Assembly (NCBI GenBank): GCA_005798285.1
Contig: SYKE01000029.1
Location: 1 to 36,271, forward strand
Direction: 5' to 3'
DNA: 36,271 bases
Origin: Actinomycetota bacterium
GTDB lineage: Bacteria; Armatimonadota; SYMT01
Shown here: piece by piece, positions 7,478-16,486 of the stretch
Layout: each line of letters begins with the position of its first letter
How positions within the stretch are numbered: position 1 is the stretch's first letter
The notes under the pieces: model-generated
Database searches by the model: none
What the model was told of the DNA's origin: nothing
Seen by the model: the letters and a program-made list of their open reading frames with translations, nothing else
Position numbers and translations under genes: made by a program

Positions 7478-8671
7478 CTACTTCTCGACGGCAGCGAAAC
7501 GTACGCAGACCGGCATCGCGACCTTGACGGACTGCCCGGTTGCGGTGAGGGCGCCGGTCTCGCGGTTGATGCGGTAGACGAAGATGTCATCGCTGTCCTG
7601 ATTTGCGGCCAGCAAGAACTGGCCGGTCGGATCGATGCCGAAGTTGCGGGGTGTCTTCCCGCCCGAAGGCGTATGGCCGATGGCGGTCAACTTTCCGGTC
7701 TCGGAGTCGATCCGGAAGCCGGCGATGGAGTGGTGACCCCGGTTGGAACCGTAAAGGAAGCGGCCAGAGGGGTGAACCTGCACCTCAGCCGTGGAGAAGC
7801 CGCGCTCGAAAGCTCCGGGGAGGGTCGTGATCGTCTGGATCTCGGTCAACGATCCCGCCTTCGAATCGAAGGCGAACGCAGTAACCGTGCAGACCATCTC
7901 ATTGATGACGTAGGCCCACTTGCCCGACGGGTGGAAGGCGAAGTGCCGCGGACCGGATCCCGGAGTTACCGATACCGACGGAGTCCGATTGGGCGTGAGT
8001 TTCCCCGCGGCCGCATCAAGCCGGTAGATCATGACCTTATCCAGGCCCAGGTCGGCCGCGAAGGCGTACTTGCCGTCCGGGTCGGTATTGATCGAGTGCG
8101 CGTGCGGACCTTCCTGGCGCTGCTTGTTGACGGAGCCGCCGACATGCTGGATGGCGCTCGCCGCGTCCTTCAAGCTTCCATCGCCGGCGACCGGGTAGGA
8201 CGCGATGCTTCCACTGCCGTAGTTCGCCACGAGGACGGTCCGGCCAGACCGGTCCACCGACACGTGGCACGGGCCCTGGCCCTGCGACGGCTGTTGGTTG
8301 AGTTGGGTTAGCTTTCCGGAGCGCGGATCCAGCTTGAAGGCGGTCACTCCCCCCGTCTTTTTGCCCTGGAAGTCGTTGATCTCGCTCACGGCATAAAGGT
8401 GGGTTCGGTCGGGATGAACCGCGAGGAATGAAGGGCTGGACACTTCCGCCGCCACTTCCGGCTCGCTGAGGCGGCCCGTCTTGAGGTCGAGCGTCATCCG
8501 GTAAATGCCCTTGCTGCCTCGCTGGGTGTAGGTGCCGACAAACACGTGAAATTGGTCCGGCCGGTTGCCCTGAGCTTCGGCCGGCTCCGGCGAAGAGGTC
8601 GTGGCGTTCATCAGCGCTCCCGTTAAGCAAACAAGCCCGGCACGGCGGGTAAAGGATCGGCGGGTGAGCAT
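7478..8671 (-). CDS. Exported lactonase-family seven-bladed beta-propeller protein
   Basis: A 397-residue protein with a twin-arginine signal (TRRSFTRRAGLVCLTGAL, residues 3-20) and a full-length lactonase-family (Pgl/YbhE-like) propeller. Typical family phrases are present: FVGTYTQRGSKGIYRM, SPSFLAVHPDRTHLYAVSE, GPCHVSVDRSGRTVLVANYG, GPHAHSINTDPDGKYAFAADLG, GPRHFAFHPSGKWAYVINE, EVQVHPSGRFLYGSNRGH and TPRNFGIDPTGQFLLAANQ, one per blade. Cytoplasmic members hydrolyse 6-phosphogluconolactone; the export signal argues for an extracytoplasmic sugar-lactone substrate instead. The ATG at 8671 has AGGGGGA just upstream. It is transcribed divergently from the secreted hydrolase at 8800, leaving 128 bp for both promoters. 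Confidence 0.9.
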   Translation of the reverse strand: MLTRRSFTRRAGLVCLTGALMNATTSSPEPAEAQGNRPDQFHVFVGTYTQRGSKGIYRMTLDLKTGRLSEPEVAAEVSSPSFLAVHPDRTHLYAVSEINDFQGKKTGGVTAFKLDPRSGKLTQLNQQPSQGQGPCHVSVDRSGRTVLVANYGSGSIASYPVAGDGSLKDAASAIQHVGGSVNKQRQEGPHAHSINTDPDGKYAFAADLGLDKVMIYRLDAAAGKLTPNRTPSVSVTPGSGPRHFAFHPSGKWAYVINEMVCTVTAFAFDSKAGSLTEIQTITTLPGAFERGFSTAEVQVHPSGRFLYGSNRGHHSIAGFRIDSETGKLTAIGHTPSGGKTPRNFGIDPTGQFLLAANQDSDDIFVYRINRETGALTATGQSVKVAMPVCVRFAAVEK

Positions 8672-8799
8672 GGGGTCCCCCTGGGGCGGTGCGCCCACTC
8701 GAAATGTCCCTCTCCAGTTCCCCCGATGTGAGTCGGTTCCCTGCCGGTGCAGGGAGGGAGTGGGGCGCTCCCGAAGCTGAGATCGGAGGTTGCCACCCT

Positions 8800-10734
8800 G
8801 TGTCTCACGCCGGTCGATCCTTTTTGCTTGCTGCCGCGGCCGTAGTCGGTCTCGCCGCCGCGGCGCGTGCCCAGTTTCTCGATACTCGCTACGTCCCCAC
8901 TGCCGGAGAGCAGAAGGAGCTGGGCGCGCTTCGAGACCGGCTCTCGCAGGCCGTGCTGACCCTTCGAGATCAGTCTTCTCGCACCGGCGTCCCGAAGGCT
9001 GAGAAGCTGCCGGATGTGGAGATCTTCCTGGAAGGGGTGGACCGCTGTTTGCGGCAGAAGCTCTTCTTCGCTCCGGGCGAGGTGGGCGCCGCGAGAGCGT
9101 TGCTGCATGAGGGCAGCCGCCGGGCCGCGCTTCTCGCGAAGGGGGAGTCTCCCTGGGAGCGGCAGCCGGGCCGGGTGGTGCTGGGGTTTCGAAGTCGGGT
9201 GGACGGCAGCGCGCAGCCCTATCAGGTCATGGTGCCGGAGAATTACTCGTTTACGAACCCCACGCCGGGCCGGCTCGACATCTTCCTGCATGGACGAGGC
9301 GGCACCCTGAACGAGATCAACTTCATGGCTTCGGCTCGCTGGGTTGAAAGCTACTTCGGTTCCGCGAAGTGGCCGTTCCTGATCCTTCAGCCGTACGGGC
9401 GCTCCAACAATGGGTGGCGCTGGGCGGGGGAGACCGATGCCTTCGAGGCGCTGGCCGATGTGAAGCGACGCTATGCCGTCGACAACGAACGGGTGCTGCT
9501 GCGGGGCTTCTCGATGGGTGGCCACGGCACATGGCACGTTGGGCTCCAGCATCCCGGGGATTGGGCGGCCATGAGCCCGGGCGCCGGATTCACCGACACG
9601 GTTCGATACCAGAAGATGGCCGAGCGGTTGCCGGACTGGCAGTTGAAACTGCTCAAGTTCTATGATCCCGTCGACTGGGCGGATAACGCCCACAATCTGC
9701 CGGTGCTGGCCTACTGTGGTGATCAGGATCCTGCCCTCGATCAGCACGTACAGATGCTGGAATCGCTCCGGAAGGCGGGGGCGCCGTACCGGGAGTTCAT
9801 CGGCAAAGACACGCCCCACCGCTATGAGCCCGGCAAGCGAACCGAGATCCTTGAGGCGTTCGCTGGGATGCGACGGACCGTGCCGGATCGGATCCGATTT
9901 TCAACCTGGAACCTGCGCTTCAACCGCTGCCGCTGGGTCGAGATCACCGGGATGACCGCACAGTTCGACAAGGCCACCGTGAACGCGGTGCGATCTGGGG
10001 ACGCGGTGACCGTTCAGACGGTTGGTGTCACTGCGCTGGAGTTGGGCGAAATGCCGGAGGCGATCCGCACGATCTCGATCGATGGCCAGGAGCTGCGCGG
10101 CGAGGGCGATCGTAAAGTCTCGCTGGTGCGGCGCGGCGATCGGTGGTCGCGTGGAACTCCGAGCGGACTTCGAAAGGTTCATGGTCTGCAGGGACCGATC
10201 GATGACGCCTTGTTCGGTCCGCTGCTGGCGGTGAAGGGAACGGGGGGCGCCTGGTCGCCGATCGGTCAGAAGTGGGCGGATGCGGAGTTGAGCCGGTTCC
10301 AGGAGGGGTTTGACAGCTACTTCCGAGGGCGATTGCCGGTGGTGGACGACGCGCAGCTCACAGTACGGCAGGTCAAGGACTCCAACCTCTACCTCTTTGG
10401 TGATCCCGGGAGCAATTCGGTGATCCGTCGTATCGTCTCCAGGCTGCCGATCCGGTGGGACCGGGAAGGCTTCAAGCTCGCCGGCAAGATCTATTCATCC
10501 GCCGAGCACATCCCGGTGATGGTGTTCCCCAATCCCGAGAACCCCCGTCGATATGTCGTCCTCAACATGGGGATGACGTTCAGCCGGACCGACTGGAATG
10601 GGAGCAACGCCCGCCAGTACGCACACATCCCGGATTACGCGGTGCTCCGCATCGGCCAGGGCGAACACCAGGACAACCACCGAGACCATGCAGTGCTGAC
10701 CGGGTTCTTCAACGAACGGTGGGAGCTGCGCTGA
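8800..10734 (+). CDS. Secreted alpha/beta hydrolase (esterase/prolyl-oligopeptidase-like)
   Basis: A 644-residue protein starting at GTG 8800, which has GGAGG ten bases upstream; the upstream open extension lacks coding character. A signal peptide (SFLLAAAAVVGLAAAARAQ) ends near residue 22. The alpha/beta-hydrolase core shows the oxyanion region IFLHGRGGTLNE, the nucleophile elbow GFSMGG (Ser238), the acid in GDQDPA (D310) and the histidine in DTPHRYEP (H340), spaced as in PHB-depolymerase/peptidase S9-like esterases. Residues after about 365 form a second, mostly beta region of roughly 280 residues that I do not recognise; it includes NPRRYVVLNMGMT, as seen at the C-terminus of large exported Planctomycetes/Armatimonadota hydrolases. 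The next gene overlaps its stop. Confidence 0.88.
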   Translation: MSHAGRSFLLAAAAVVGLAAAARAQFLDTRYVPTAGEQKELGALRDRLSQAVLTLRDQSSRTGVPKAEKLPDVEIFLEGVDRCLRQKLFFAPGEVGAARALLHEGSRRAALLAKGESPWERQPGRVVLGFRSRVDGSAQPYQVMVPENYSFTNPTPGRLDIFLHGRGGTLNEINFMASARWVESYFGSAKWPFLILQPYGRSNNGWRWAGETDAFEALADVKRRYAVDNERVLLRGFSMGGHGTWHVGLQHPGDWAAMSPGAGFTDTVRYQKMAERLPDWQLKLLKFYDPVDWADNAHNLPVLAYCGDQDPALDQHVQMLESLRKAGAPYREFIGKDTPHRYEPGKRTEILEAFAGMRRTVPDRIRFSTWNLRFNRCRWVEITGMTAQFDKATVNAVRSGDAVTVQTVGVTALELGEMPEAIRTISIDGQELRGEGDRKVSLVRRGDRWSRGTPSGLRKVHGLQGPIDDALFGPLLAVKGTGGAWSPIGQKWADAELSRFQEGFDSYFRGRLPVVDDAQLTVRQVKDSNLYLFGDPGSNSVIRRIVSRLPIRWDREGFKLAGKIYSSAEHIPVMVFPNPENPRRYVVLNMGMTFSRTDWNGSNARQYAHIPDYAVLRIGQGEHQDNHRDHAVLTGFFNERWELR

Positions 10735-12980
10735 ACGGGATCCGCGTCCTCAGCCTCCTCGGAGCGGCGGTGGCATTGGTCCCGCTCGCCGCTCTTGGGG
10801 CGCGGCCGCACCCGGCGTTCGAGCTCTCGCTGGCGACGCCGCTCCCCGTGGGAAACGTGCCCCTGTCCACGGACCTGGATCTCTCCAGCGCGCCCGCAGA
10901 TTGGGTCCCTGTCAGGCTCGGCAATTCGAGAAGTGGGCGGTCGGAGCCATTCGTGTGGACCGACCACCCCCTGAAACCCGCGACGGGGACTCTGGAGTGG
11001 GTGGCTGCAGACCCCACGGATACCACCTTCACCGTGGAGTTGGGTCCTCGGGGATCTCATCATCCGACGCCTTCGCCGGGCATCGGAAACGGCGATCTTC
11101 TCACGGCGGGCGGTCTGCCCATGCCGGCAGCCCTGTTTTCCAGCGCGTCGATCCTGGAACTGAACGGCGATGGTCGACCGGATCTGGCCGGGTGTTGGAA
11201 CTATGCCCGGCGTCCAGGGGAACCCTGGAGTGGGGTGGCGGTCTATCCGGGCACCGGTTCGCGGCTGGAGTTCGGTGAGTTTCACCAGCTCTATCGGGAG
11301 GGCGCGCGAGGCCCCGAAGCATTTCCCGGGATCTATCGCGCCGCCGCCTTCGGAGACCTGAATGGCGACGGCATCGTGGAACTGGCGACGGCGGTCCAGG
11401 GCGAGAATCGCGTGGAGGTATACGCAGCATCGGACAGTCGGGACCGGAAAGGCTTTCCGATCTATCGCCGGACGATCACGCTTCCTGTGCGGGATTGGGA
11501 TCCTGTTCACGTGGCGGATGTGGATGGGGATGGGGCTGCGGATCTGACGGTCGGCTCGACATGGTTTCGCCGGTCCCCCGGGAGTGGACCGACGGTGAGT
11601 TTTGAGTCGCCGGTGGCGCTCGACACCGGCAAGAAGCCGTGTTTTGCAGATCTGGATGGGGACGGAATGCCGGACTCGGTTTCTCTAACTCCCGGTCCTG
11701 AGACTCCGCCGGACGGCATTACCCTGGAGTGGAGAAAGGGAATTGGCAGCGGCCGCTTCGGATCGGCGCGGCCGATTGAAGGGATGCCGCGAGGGTGCAC
11801 ACTGGTTGAAGCCTGGCGAGAAGGCGCTAGAACGGGCTTATTGGTACAGCACCGGGCCTACCAGGAGATCACGCGGTACGAACGAGTCGAGTCGGGGGCC
11901 GGGCAGCCGAGATTTCGACGGGTTGGCGCGCTCTTGTCTCGGGGAGGCGTGATCTCCGCCTCAGATCAGGGGTGGCCCTATCTTTGCGACTGGGATGCCG
12001 ATGGAGACACCGATGTGCTGGTTGGCGGGGGGTATGGCTGGCCGCAGGTGATCTTGAACACGGGCAGTCGCACGCGTCCGCGGTTTGCGGCGCCCCGCAG
12101 CATCCCCGGTCCGAACGGTCCCATTCGGCTCCTCCGAAATCAGCTTCTGGGAGCGCCGGAGCACTGGCACAACATGGGGTACACCTATCCGGCTCTCGTG
12201 CGCTGGGACAGGGATTCGCTACCGGATCTGCTGCTGCCCAACGAAACCAACCGAATCTACTGGTGCAGGAATGTAGGTTCGGCATCGGAACCTCGGTTCG
12301 AGGCTCCGCGCGCTGTCGAGGTGCGAGGCTATCCGGACTCCGCACTGCTCCGCCGCCGTTCCGCCGTTCGAGCCCTGGACAGCACGTACCCGCTCGAGCC
12401 CGAGCAGCCGTTCTTCTGGCGCACGGGGGCGGCGTTTGCCGACTTCAACGGCGACGGGACCGTGGACCTGATCACCCATTCCGGCGATACTCGGCGGGCC
12501 ACCCTGTTCGTTCTGAGACACGACGATCACGGAAACCCGCTCTTGGAGCGCGGGCCGGAGTTGAAACTCCAGGACGGTCGGCCCATCGATGATCGAATCG
12601 TGGACCGGCGGGCCCACTGGACCGAGAGCTTTCGGGCGGTAGATTGGAATCGAGACGGCGCTCCGGACCTGGTCTACAGTGTGGCTGGAGCACACTCCGG
12701 AGCGAAGGACGGCGGCAGCATCTACCTGCTGCTCGGCGTGTCGGGATCGGGTGGACGGCTCTATCAGGCGCCGGTCACCATGCGGTGCTTCGGCGAGCCC
12801 ATTCGCATTACCAACCACGGACCGCATCCCGCCGTGGGTGACTTCGATGGTGACGGTCGTGCCGACATCCTCGGTTGTGTGGAGTGGAGCGTCTATCCGT
12901 TCTACCGGAATGCGGCGCTGACATCGGCTTCCCGGCCGGTGATTCGAGTGCGACGATGGTCGGACGAGTCGACGCGATGA
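10719..12980 (+). CDS. Secreted VCBS/FG-GAP repeat protein
   Basis: A protein of about 753 residues with a signal peptide (RVLSLLGAAVALVPLAALGA) and at least eight calcium-binding-type D-x-[ND]-x-D-G motifs: LNGDGRPDLAG, DLNGDGIVELAT, DVDGDGAADLTVG, DLDGDGMPDSVS, DWDADGDTDVLVG, DFNGDGTVDLITH, DWNRDGAPDLVYS and DFDGDGRADILG. These define an integrin-alpha-like propeller, usually extracellular and involved in binding or adhesion. The start is uncertain. GTG 10719 overlaps the hydrolase by 16 bp. CTG 10731, part of a CTGA overlap with the hydrolase stop, has GGGAG five bases upstream and would give a 749-residue product. Either way the two genes are translationally coupled. Confidence 0.88.
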   Translation: MGAALNGIRVLSLLGAAVALVPLAALGARPHPAFELSLATPLPVGNVPLSTDLDLSSAPADWVPVRLGNSRSGRSEPFVWTDHPLKPATGTLEWVAADPTDTTFTVELGPRGSHHPTPSPGIGNGDLLTAGGLPMPAALFSSASILELNGDGRPDLAGCWNYARRPGEPWSGVAVYPGTGSRLEFGEFHQLYREGARGPEAFPGIYRAAAFGDLNGDGIVELATAVQGENRVEVYAASDSRDRKGFPIYRRTITLPVRDWDPVHVADVDGDGAADLTVGSTWFRRSPGSGPTVSFESPVALDTGKKPCFADLDGDGMPDSVSLTPGPETPPDGITLEWRKGIGSGRFGSARPIEGMPRGCTLVEAWREGARTGLLVQHRAYQEITRYERVESGAGQPRFRRVGALLSRGGVISASDQGWPYLCDWDADGDTDVLVGGGYGWPQVILNTGSRTRPRFAAPRSIPGPNGPIRLLRNQLLGAPEHWHNMGYTYPALVRWDRDSLPDLLLPNETNRIYWCRNVGSASEPRFEAPRAVEVRGYPDSALLRRRSAVRALDSTYPLEPEQPFFWRTGAAFADFNGDGTVDLITHSGDTRRATLFVLRHDDHGNPLLERGPELKLQDGRPIDDRIVDRRAHWTESFRAVDWNRDGAPDLVYSVAGAHSGAKDGGSIYLLLGVSGSGGRLYQAPVTMRCFGEPIRITNHGPHPAVGDFDGDGRADILGCVEWSVYPFYRNAALTSASRPVIRVRRWSDESTR

Positions 12981-13164
12981 ACCGAACCCGGCTTCGAATG
13001 GTATGGTTACGCTGAATCAGTTCTCACGTTTGCGATCGTGGGCACAGAATCTTTTGATCGAAGGGTGACGTAAGTCCGACTCCGGCGCGGCTGGGGCGGC
13101 GCGGAAATCACAGTTCGGGCGAGGGGCCGCCGCCAAGGCGCACGCTGCCCCGGGGGAGGACATG

Positions 13165-13890
13165 ATGGAGAAGGACGAACTGTTTACCCGCGAAGCGGCG
13201 GGAAACCGCGACTTCAAGTTCGATGGCGATACCGTACGCGTCTTCGATGACATGGTGGGACGGTCGGTGCCGTTCTACCATGAGATTCAGCGAATGACTT
13301 CGGAACTGGCAGCCGACTTCGCGCAAGACGACTCCCAGATCTGGGATCTCGGATGTTCCACCGCAACCACCATTCTGGAGTTGGATCGCACGGTTGATGC
13401 GCAAGTGCGGTTTGTGGGTGTGGACAACTCGGAGGAGATGCTGGGCCGGGCCCGCCAAAAGCTCGCGGGAGAGACCCTTCGCCACCCGGTCGAGCTTCGA
13501 TACGGCGATCTGCATGGTGACCTGCACCTGGAGAACGCATCGGTCGTCCTGATGGTCTTGACCTTACAGTTCGTACGTCCGCTCCATCGGTCGCGGCTGC
13601 TTCGCTCCATCTATGAGTCGCTGCGCCCCCAGGGGTGCCTCATCCTCGTGGAGAAGCTGACGGTTGCGGACTCGCTCCTGAACCGGCTGTACATCAAGCA
13701 CTACTATGAGATGAAGCGACGGAACGGCTACTCCGACATGGAGATTTCCCAGAAGCGCGAGGCTCTGGAGAACGTGTTGATTCCGTATCGGATGGAAGAG
13801 AATCGCGAGTTGTTGACCTCGGAGGGCTTCCGGCACTGTGAGGAGTACTTCCGCTGGTACAACTTCGCGGGGATGATAGCCGTCAAGTGA
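13165..13890 (+). CDS. cmoA: Carboxy-S-adenosyl-L-methionine synthase (CmoA)
   Basis: A 241-residue class I SAM-fold protein that matches CmoA along its whole length: FDDMVGRSVPFYHEI (27-41), SAM motif WDLGCS (60-65), VDNSEEM (86-92), ENASVVLMVLTLQFVRP (123-139) and the family-specific RRNGYSDMEISQKREALENV (185-204). CmoA turns SAM and prephenate into carboxy-SAM, which CmoB uses to make 5-oxyacetyl-uridine at the tRNA wobble position. The arginine in SQKR is, as I recall, the carboxylate contact in the E. coli enzyme. Of two adjacent ATGs (13162, 13165) I chose the second because GGAGG ends 5 bases before it. CmoB is not adjacent; the next gene encodes an unrelated membrane methyltransferase-like protein. 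A weak TTGCGA-N17-TTTGAT promoter may lie at 13030-13058. Confidence 0.88.
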   Translation: MEKDELFTREAAGNRDFKFDGDTVRVFDDMVGRSVPFYHEIQRMTSELAADFAQDDSQIWDLGCSTATTILELDRTVDAQVRFVGVDNSEEMLGRARQKLAGETLRHPVELRYGDLHGDLHLENASVVLMVLTLQFVRPLHRSRLLRSIYESLRPQGCLILVEKLTVADSLLNRLYIKHYYEMKRRNGYSDMEISQKREALENVLIPYRMEENRELLTSEGFRHCEEYFRWYNFAGMIAVK

Positions 13891-14675
13891 GTTCCCCAGC
13901 CTCCCCGAGTGCTCCCGCCGGTTATCCGCCGCTCCGCCGCGTGGGCGACTTTCTGTTTGCCTGGCGGAACTTGATCTTCAGTGCCGTCACCATTCTGTTC
14001 CTCGCGGCGCTGCCCCCCCGCCCGTTCGGGGGCGGCGCGGCGATGGATCGCATCCTTGACCTGGTGGGTGTCGGAATCACCGTCTTCGGTCAGGCGCTTC
14101 GAATGGCGGTGATCGGCTTCGCGTACATCAAACGCGGCGGCACCGAAGGCAAAGTGGATGCCCAGCGACTGGTGACGGAGGGGTTCTTCAATCACTGCCG
14201 CAATCCGCTGTACGTGGGAAACATTCTGATCGTTGCAGGCCTGGTCGTCGTTCACAACAACCTGATCGCGTACCTCCTCATCCCGCTGGCCTGCTTCGGC
14301 TATTCAGCGATCGTGTGCGCGGAGGAGGGGTTCCTGGAGGAGAAATTCGGCGAGGACTACCGGGCCTACTGCCGGCGGGTCCCACGCTGGGTTCCCCGCC
14401 TGAAGGGGCTTCGAGCGACCACTCGGAGCATGGAGTTCAACTGGGTGCGGGTGCTCTACAAAGAGTACACCACCACCTATTCCTGGATCCTGGGGCTGCT
14501 GGCGATCCTGGGCTACCAGGTGATGACGTCTCCCACGGCGCCGGCGAGTCGGGCCGCCTTCTTCTGGCAACTGGGTGGGGTGGCAGCGGCTCTCACCGCT
14601 GCCTGGGCTGTGATTCGGTACTTCAAGAAGACTCAGCGCCGTCGCCGACGCCTTCGGGAACAGGCCGCCGGCTGA
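13887..14675 (+). CDS. Isoprenylcysteine carboxyl methyltransferase-like membrane protein
   Basis: A 262-residue membrane protein starting at GTG 13887, whose GTGA overlaps the cmoA stop by four bases. The ICMT/phospholipid-methyltransferase core is clear: RNPLYVGNIL (105-114), followed by EEGFLEEKFGEDYRAYCRRVPRWVPRL (146-172), which form the SAM-binding half of the family. Hydrophobic segments lie near 28-42, 56-80, 108-142 and, in a C-terminal extension absent from the shortest relatives, at about 199-213 and 226-245. The tail is strongly basic (KKTQRRRRRLRE). Family members methylate lipid, isoprenyl or small-molecule acceptors; the acceptor here is unknown. The stop abuts the convergent aldolase stop with no gap, forming TGATCA. 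Confidence 0.82.
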   Translation: MSSPASPSAPAGYPPLRRVGDFLFAWRNLIFSAVTILFLAALPPRPFGGGAAMDRILDLVGVGITVFGQALRMAVIGFAYIKRGGTEGKVDAQRLVTEGFFNHCRNPLYVGNILIVAGLVVVHNNLIAYLLIPLACFGYSAIVCAEEGFLEEKFGEDYRAYCRRVPRWVPRLKGLRATTRSMEFNWVRVLYKEYTTTYSWILGLLAILGYQVMTSPTAPASRAAFFWQLGGVAAALTAAWAVIRYFKKTQRRRRRLREQAAG

Positions 14676-15455
14676 TCAGGAGCTTCGAGCTTCCAGGATC
14701 TCCCGGATCTCGCGGTGGGTTTGCGCGATCCCGGAGTCGATGAAGGGCAGATCGCCGCCAATGGTGGCGATCTGACACCCCCGTGAGACCCACTGCCGCG
14801 CCTTCTGAGTGGTGCCGGTGAACATTCCGAACGGCACTCCATGGCGCCGGCATCCATCGAGGATCCGCTGGATCACGTCGTCCACTTCCGGGTTGGCGAG
14901 ATCGTGCAGATGGCCCATCGAGATCGCCAGGTCGGCGGGTCCGACCATGATCCCGTCGAGCCCGGGGGTGCTCAGGATCTCGTCGAGCTTTTCCACAGCC
15001 TCGATCCGCTCGATTTGAACCAGCGCCATCACCAGTTCCTCGGCCCAACGGAGGTACGAGGGCAGGCCGCCGTGAAGCCTTGTGGCGCGGCGCGGTCCAC
15101 AGCCTCGGATCCCTTTCGGTGGATAGTGGACGGAAGCAATGGCGGCCTCGCAGTCCTCGCGGCTATTGACCCAGGGGAAGATGACTCCCTCGGCCCCAAT
15201 GTCGAGCACTCGCTTGACCCGGACCGGATCTTTCCACTCCACGCGAACCAGAATCGCTGAGGACGTGGGCTGAGCCGAGACCAGCATCGTCTGGAGTTGG
15301 TAGTCGGAGATCGGGTTGTGCTCCATATCGATGAGCAGGAACTCGAATCCGGCCTGCCCCAGCGCCTGGCAAACCAGAGGCTCCGGGAGCGAGAGCGTCG
15401 TCCCGATGACCGCGTCCCCCGCCTGCAGCTTTGCACGCATCTCAGCCATACCCAC
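14676..15455 (-). CDS. HpcH/HpaI-family aldolase
   Basis: A 259-residue TIM-barrel class II (divalent-metal) aldolase of the HpcH/HpaI family, which reversibly cleaves 2-keto-3-deoxy or 4-hydroxy-2-oxo acids to pyruvate and an aldehyde. Visible motifs: GTTLSLPEP (18-26), LIDMEHNP (41-48, catalytic H46), ILVRVEW (68-74, R71), GAEGVIFPWVNS (88-99), QIER with metal-ligand E149, and GPADLA (172-177, D175). I used GTG 15455; in-frame ATGs at 15449 and 15440 are alternatives and the Shine-Dalgarno signal does not decide. The substrate could be a sugar-derived keto acid such as 2-keto-3-deoxyrhamnonate, but this is inference. The 200 bp upstream also hold the pseudopilin terminator. Confidence 0.85.
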   Translation of the reverse strand: MGMAEMRAKLQAGDAVIGTTLSLPEPLVCQALGQAGFEFLLIDMEHNPISDYQLQTMLVSAQPTSSAILVRVEWKDPVRVKRVLDIGAEGVIFPWVNSREDCEAAIASVHYPPKGIRGCGPRRATRLHGGLPSYLRWAEELVMALVQIERIEAVEKLDEILSTPGLDGIMVGPADLAISMGHLHDLANPEVDDVIQRILDGCRRHGVPFGMFTGTTQKARQWVSRGCQIATIGGDLPFIDSGIAQTHREIREILEARSS

Positions 15456-15594
15456 GGCGCTACCTGACCTTCCTCACATTGGATCAACTGTCTCTCGCGG
15501 AGTGTTGTCCTGCGGCGGGAGGCATTCCTTGGAAGAATTCGCGCGCGATCTCCGGCAAGCCGAGATGCTTCAGGGGCGGGAAGGCAGGTCAGAC

Positions 15595-15634
15595 GAACAA
15601 ATAGCCGGCTCCGCGAATCTCGCGGGACCGGCTA
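15595..15634 (-). terminator. Rho-independent terminator after the pseudopilin gene
   Basis: The arms at 15602-15616 and 15620-15634 pair over 15 positions with one mismatch and one G-U pair around a three-base ATC loop. On the minus strand the stem is followed by TTTGTTCGTCT. It sits 21 bp after the pseudopilin stop and fits an intrinsic terminator. Confidence 0.75.
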
Positions 15635-15655
15635 CCTGTTTGCCGAGGGCCGAAT

Positions 15656-16456
15656 CTAGTTGTAGGCGGTGTTGTATTTGGAGCCGCGGCCGACCCGGCA
15701 GGGTCCTGCTGCTCCGTCGCCATCCCACAGGTTGTTGCACTTGTTCACTTCGTTGGCGTCGTACACTTTCGCGTGGCCATCCATGAAGAGAAGCGTTGCC
15801 TTGCCCTGGTGACGGCTACTCACCGAGTAGTTGGTGGCCATGTTGACATTCGCGGGTGTGGTCGCAGCGGAGGCCGGCGGGATCAAGCCGTGGGCATAGA
15901 CGTACTTGCTCTCGTCGATGCAGTCCGCACACGGCTGGCCCTGCAGTCGGGCAGAGATGCTGGCGCAGAAGGTTCGATCCGACGCGCCCGACAGGCGCCC
16001 TCTGCCATCGGCGATCAGCATGGTCTCGGATGGGAACTGGTATTCCGCGATGCTGTTGGACTTCACGTAGGCCCAGTTCCACCCATAAGGCAGGCAGAAC
16101 GGATTCAGACCGCCCCGCGCTTCCTGACAGAGCAGGGAGTTGTAGTTCTTGATGTAGGGAAAGATGGTCTCGTGCCAGTAGAAACCGTTCGGATTGAACC
16201 CGTTCGTGTAGGTGTAGTCCGCATTCGGCCGCACCCCGTTCATCTGTCGGAAGAACTGGGTGAAGCGCTCATCGTAATCCTGACTGTACATCATCGCGGC
16301 GGTACCCCATTGCTTGATGGAGGACACGCACGAGATCTGACGGGCCTTGGAGCGCGCCTGGGCAAAGACCGGGAAAAGGATTGAAGCGAGGATGGCGATG
16401 ATGGCGATCACCACCAGAAGTTCGATGAGGGTGAAACCGCGCCGACGAGTAGCCAA
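15656..16456 (-). CDS. Type II pseudopilin-like protein with H-X9-DG C-terminus (DUF1559-type)
   Basis: A 266-residue protein beginning at TTG 16456, which is preceded at 6 bases by GGAGG (16463-16467); this decides the start against a TTG further upstream. The N-terminus is a prepilin signal with cleavage G7|F8 and E12 as the mature Glu5 ([11 protein letters not shown]), then the hydrophobic spine and [14 protein letters not shown], typical of Armatimonadota. The body contains paired cysteines and aromatic-rich loops ([19 protein letters not shown]). Near the C-terminus lies [16 protein letters not shown], i.e. H216-X9-DG. Members are processed by prepilin peptidase and probably form type II secretion-like pseudopili or surface structures. 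It lies 61 bp after the DUF2071-like gene and ends in a strong terminator, so it may be transcribed alone or read through. Confidence 0.9.
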   Translation of the reverse strand: MATRRRGFTLIELLVVIAIIAILASILFPVFAQARSKARQISCVSSIKQWGTAAMMYSQDYDERFTQFFRQMNGVRPNADYTYTNGFNPNGFYWHETIFPYIKNYNSLLCQEARGGLNPFCLPYGWNWAYVKSNSIAEYQFPSETMLIADGRGRLSGASDRTFCASISARLQGQPCADCIDESKYVYAHGLIPPASAATTPANVNMATNYSVSSRHQGKATLLFMDGHAKVYDANEVNKCNNLWDGDGAAGPCRVGRGSKYNTAYN

Positions 16457-16471
16457 GGGGCACCTCCGCAG

Positions 16472-16486
16472 TTGAGAGCGTCTCAA
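16472..16486 (-). promoter_or_regulatory. Palindrome TTGAGA-GCG-TCTCAA in the pseudopilin leader
   Basis: A perfect 6+3+6 inverted repeat sits 4 bp upstream of the pseudopilin GGAGG, with a partial direct repeat (TGAGAACGCA / TGAGACGC) beside it. A TATAGT -10-like box lies at 16502-16507 on the minus strand, so the palindrome would be just inside the transcript. It could act as an operator or as an RNA hairpin over the ribosome-binding site. No good -35 is visible. Confidence 0.35.

Noticed and set aside
8623-9819. 398-codon minus-strand open frame opposite the hydrolase
   Set aside because: The hydrolase has a catalytic triad and signal peptide on the plus strand; the shadow has no recognisable domain.
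14673-14678. TGATCA at the junction of the convergent ICMT-like and aldolase genes
   Set aside because: It is simply two adjoining stop codons facing each other; no further symmetry or hairpin supports a regulatory role.
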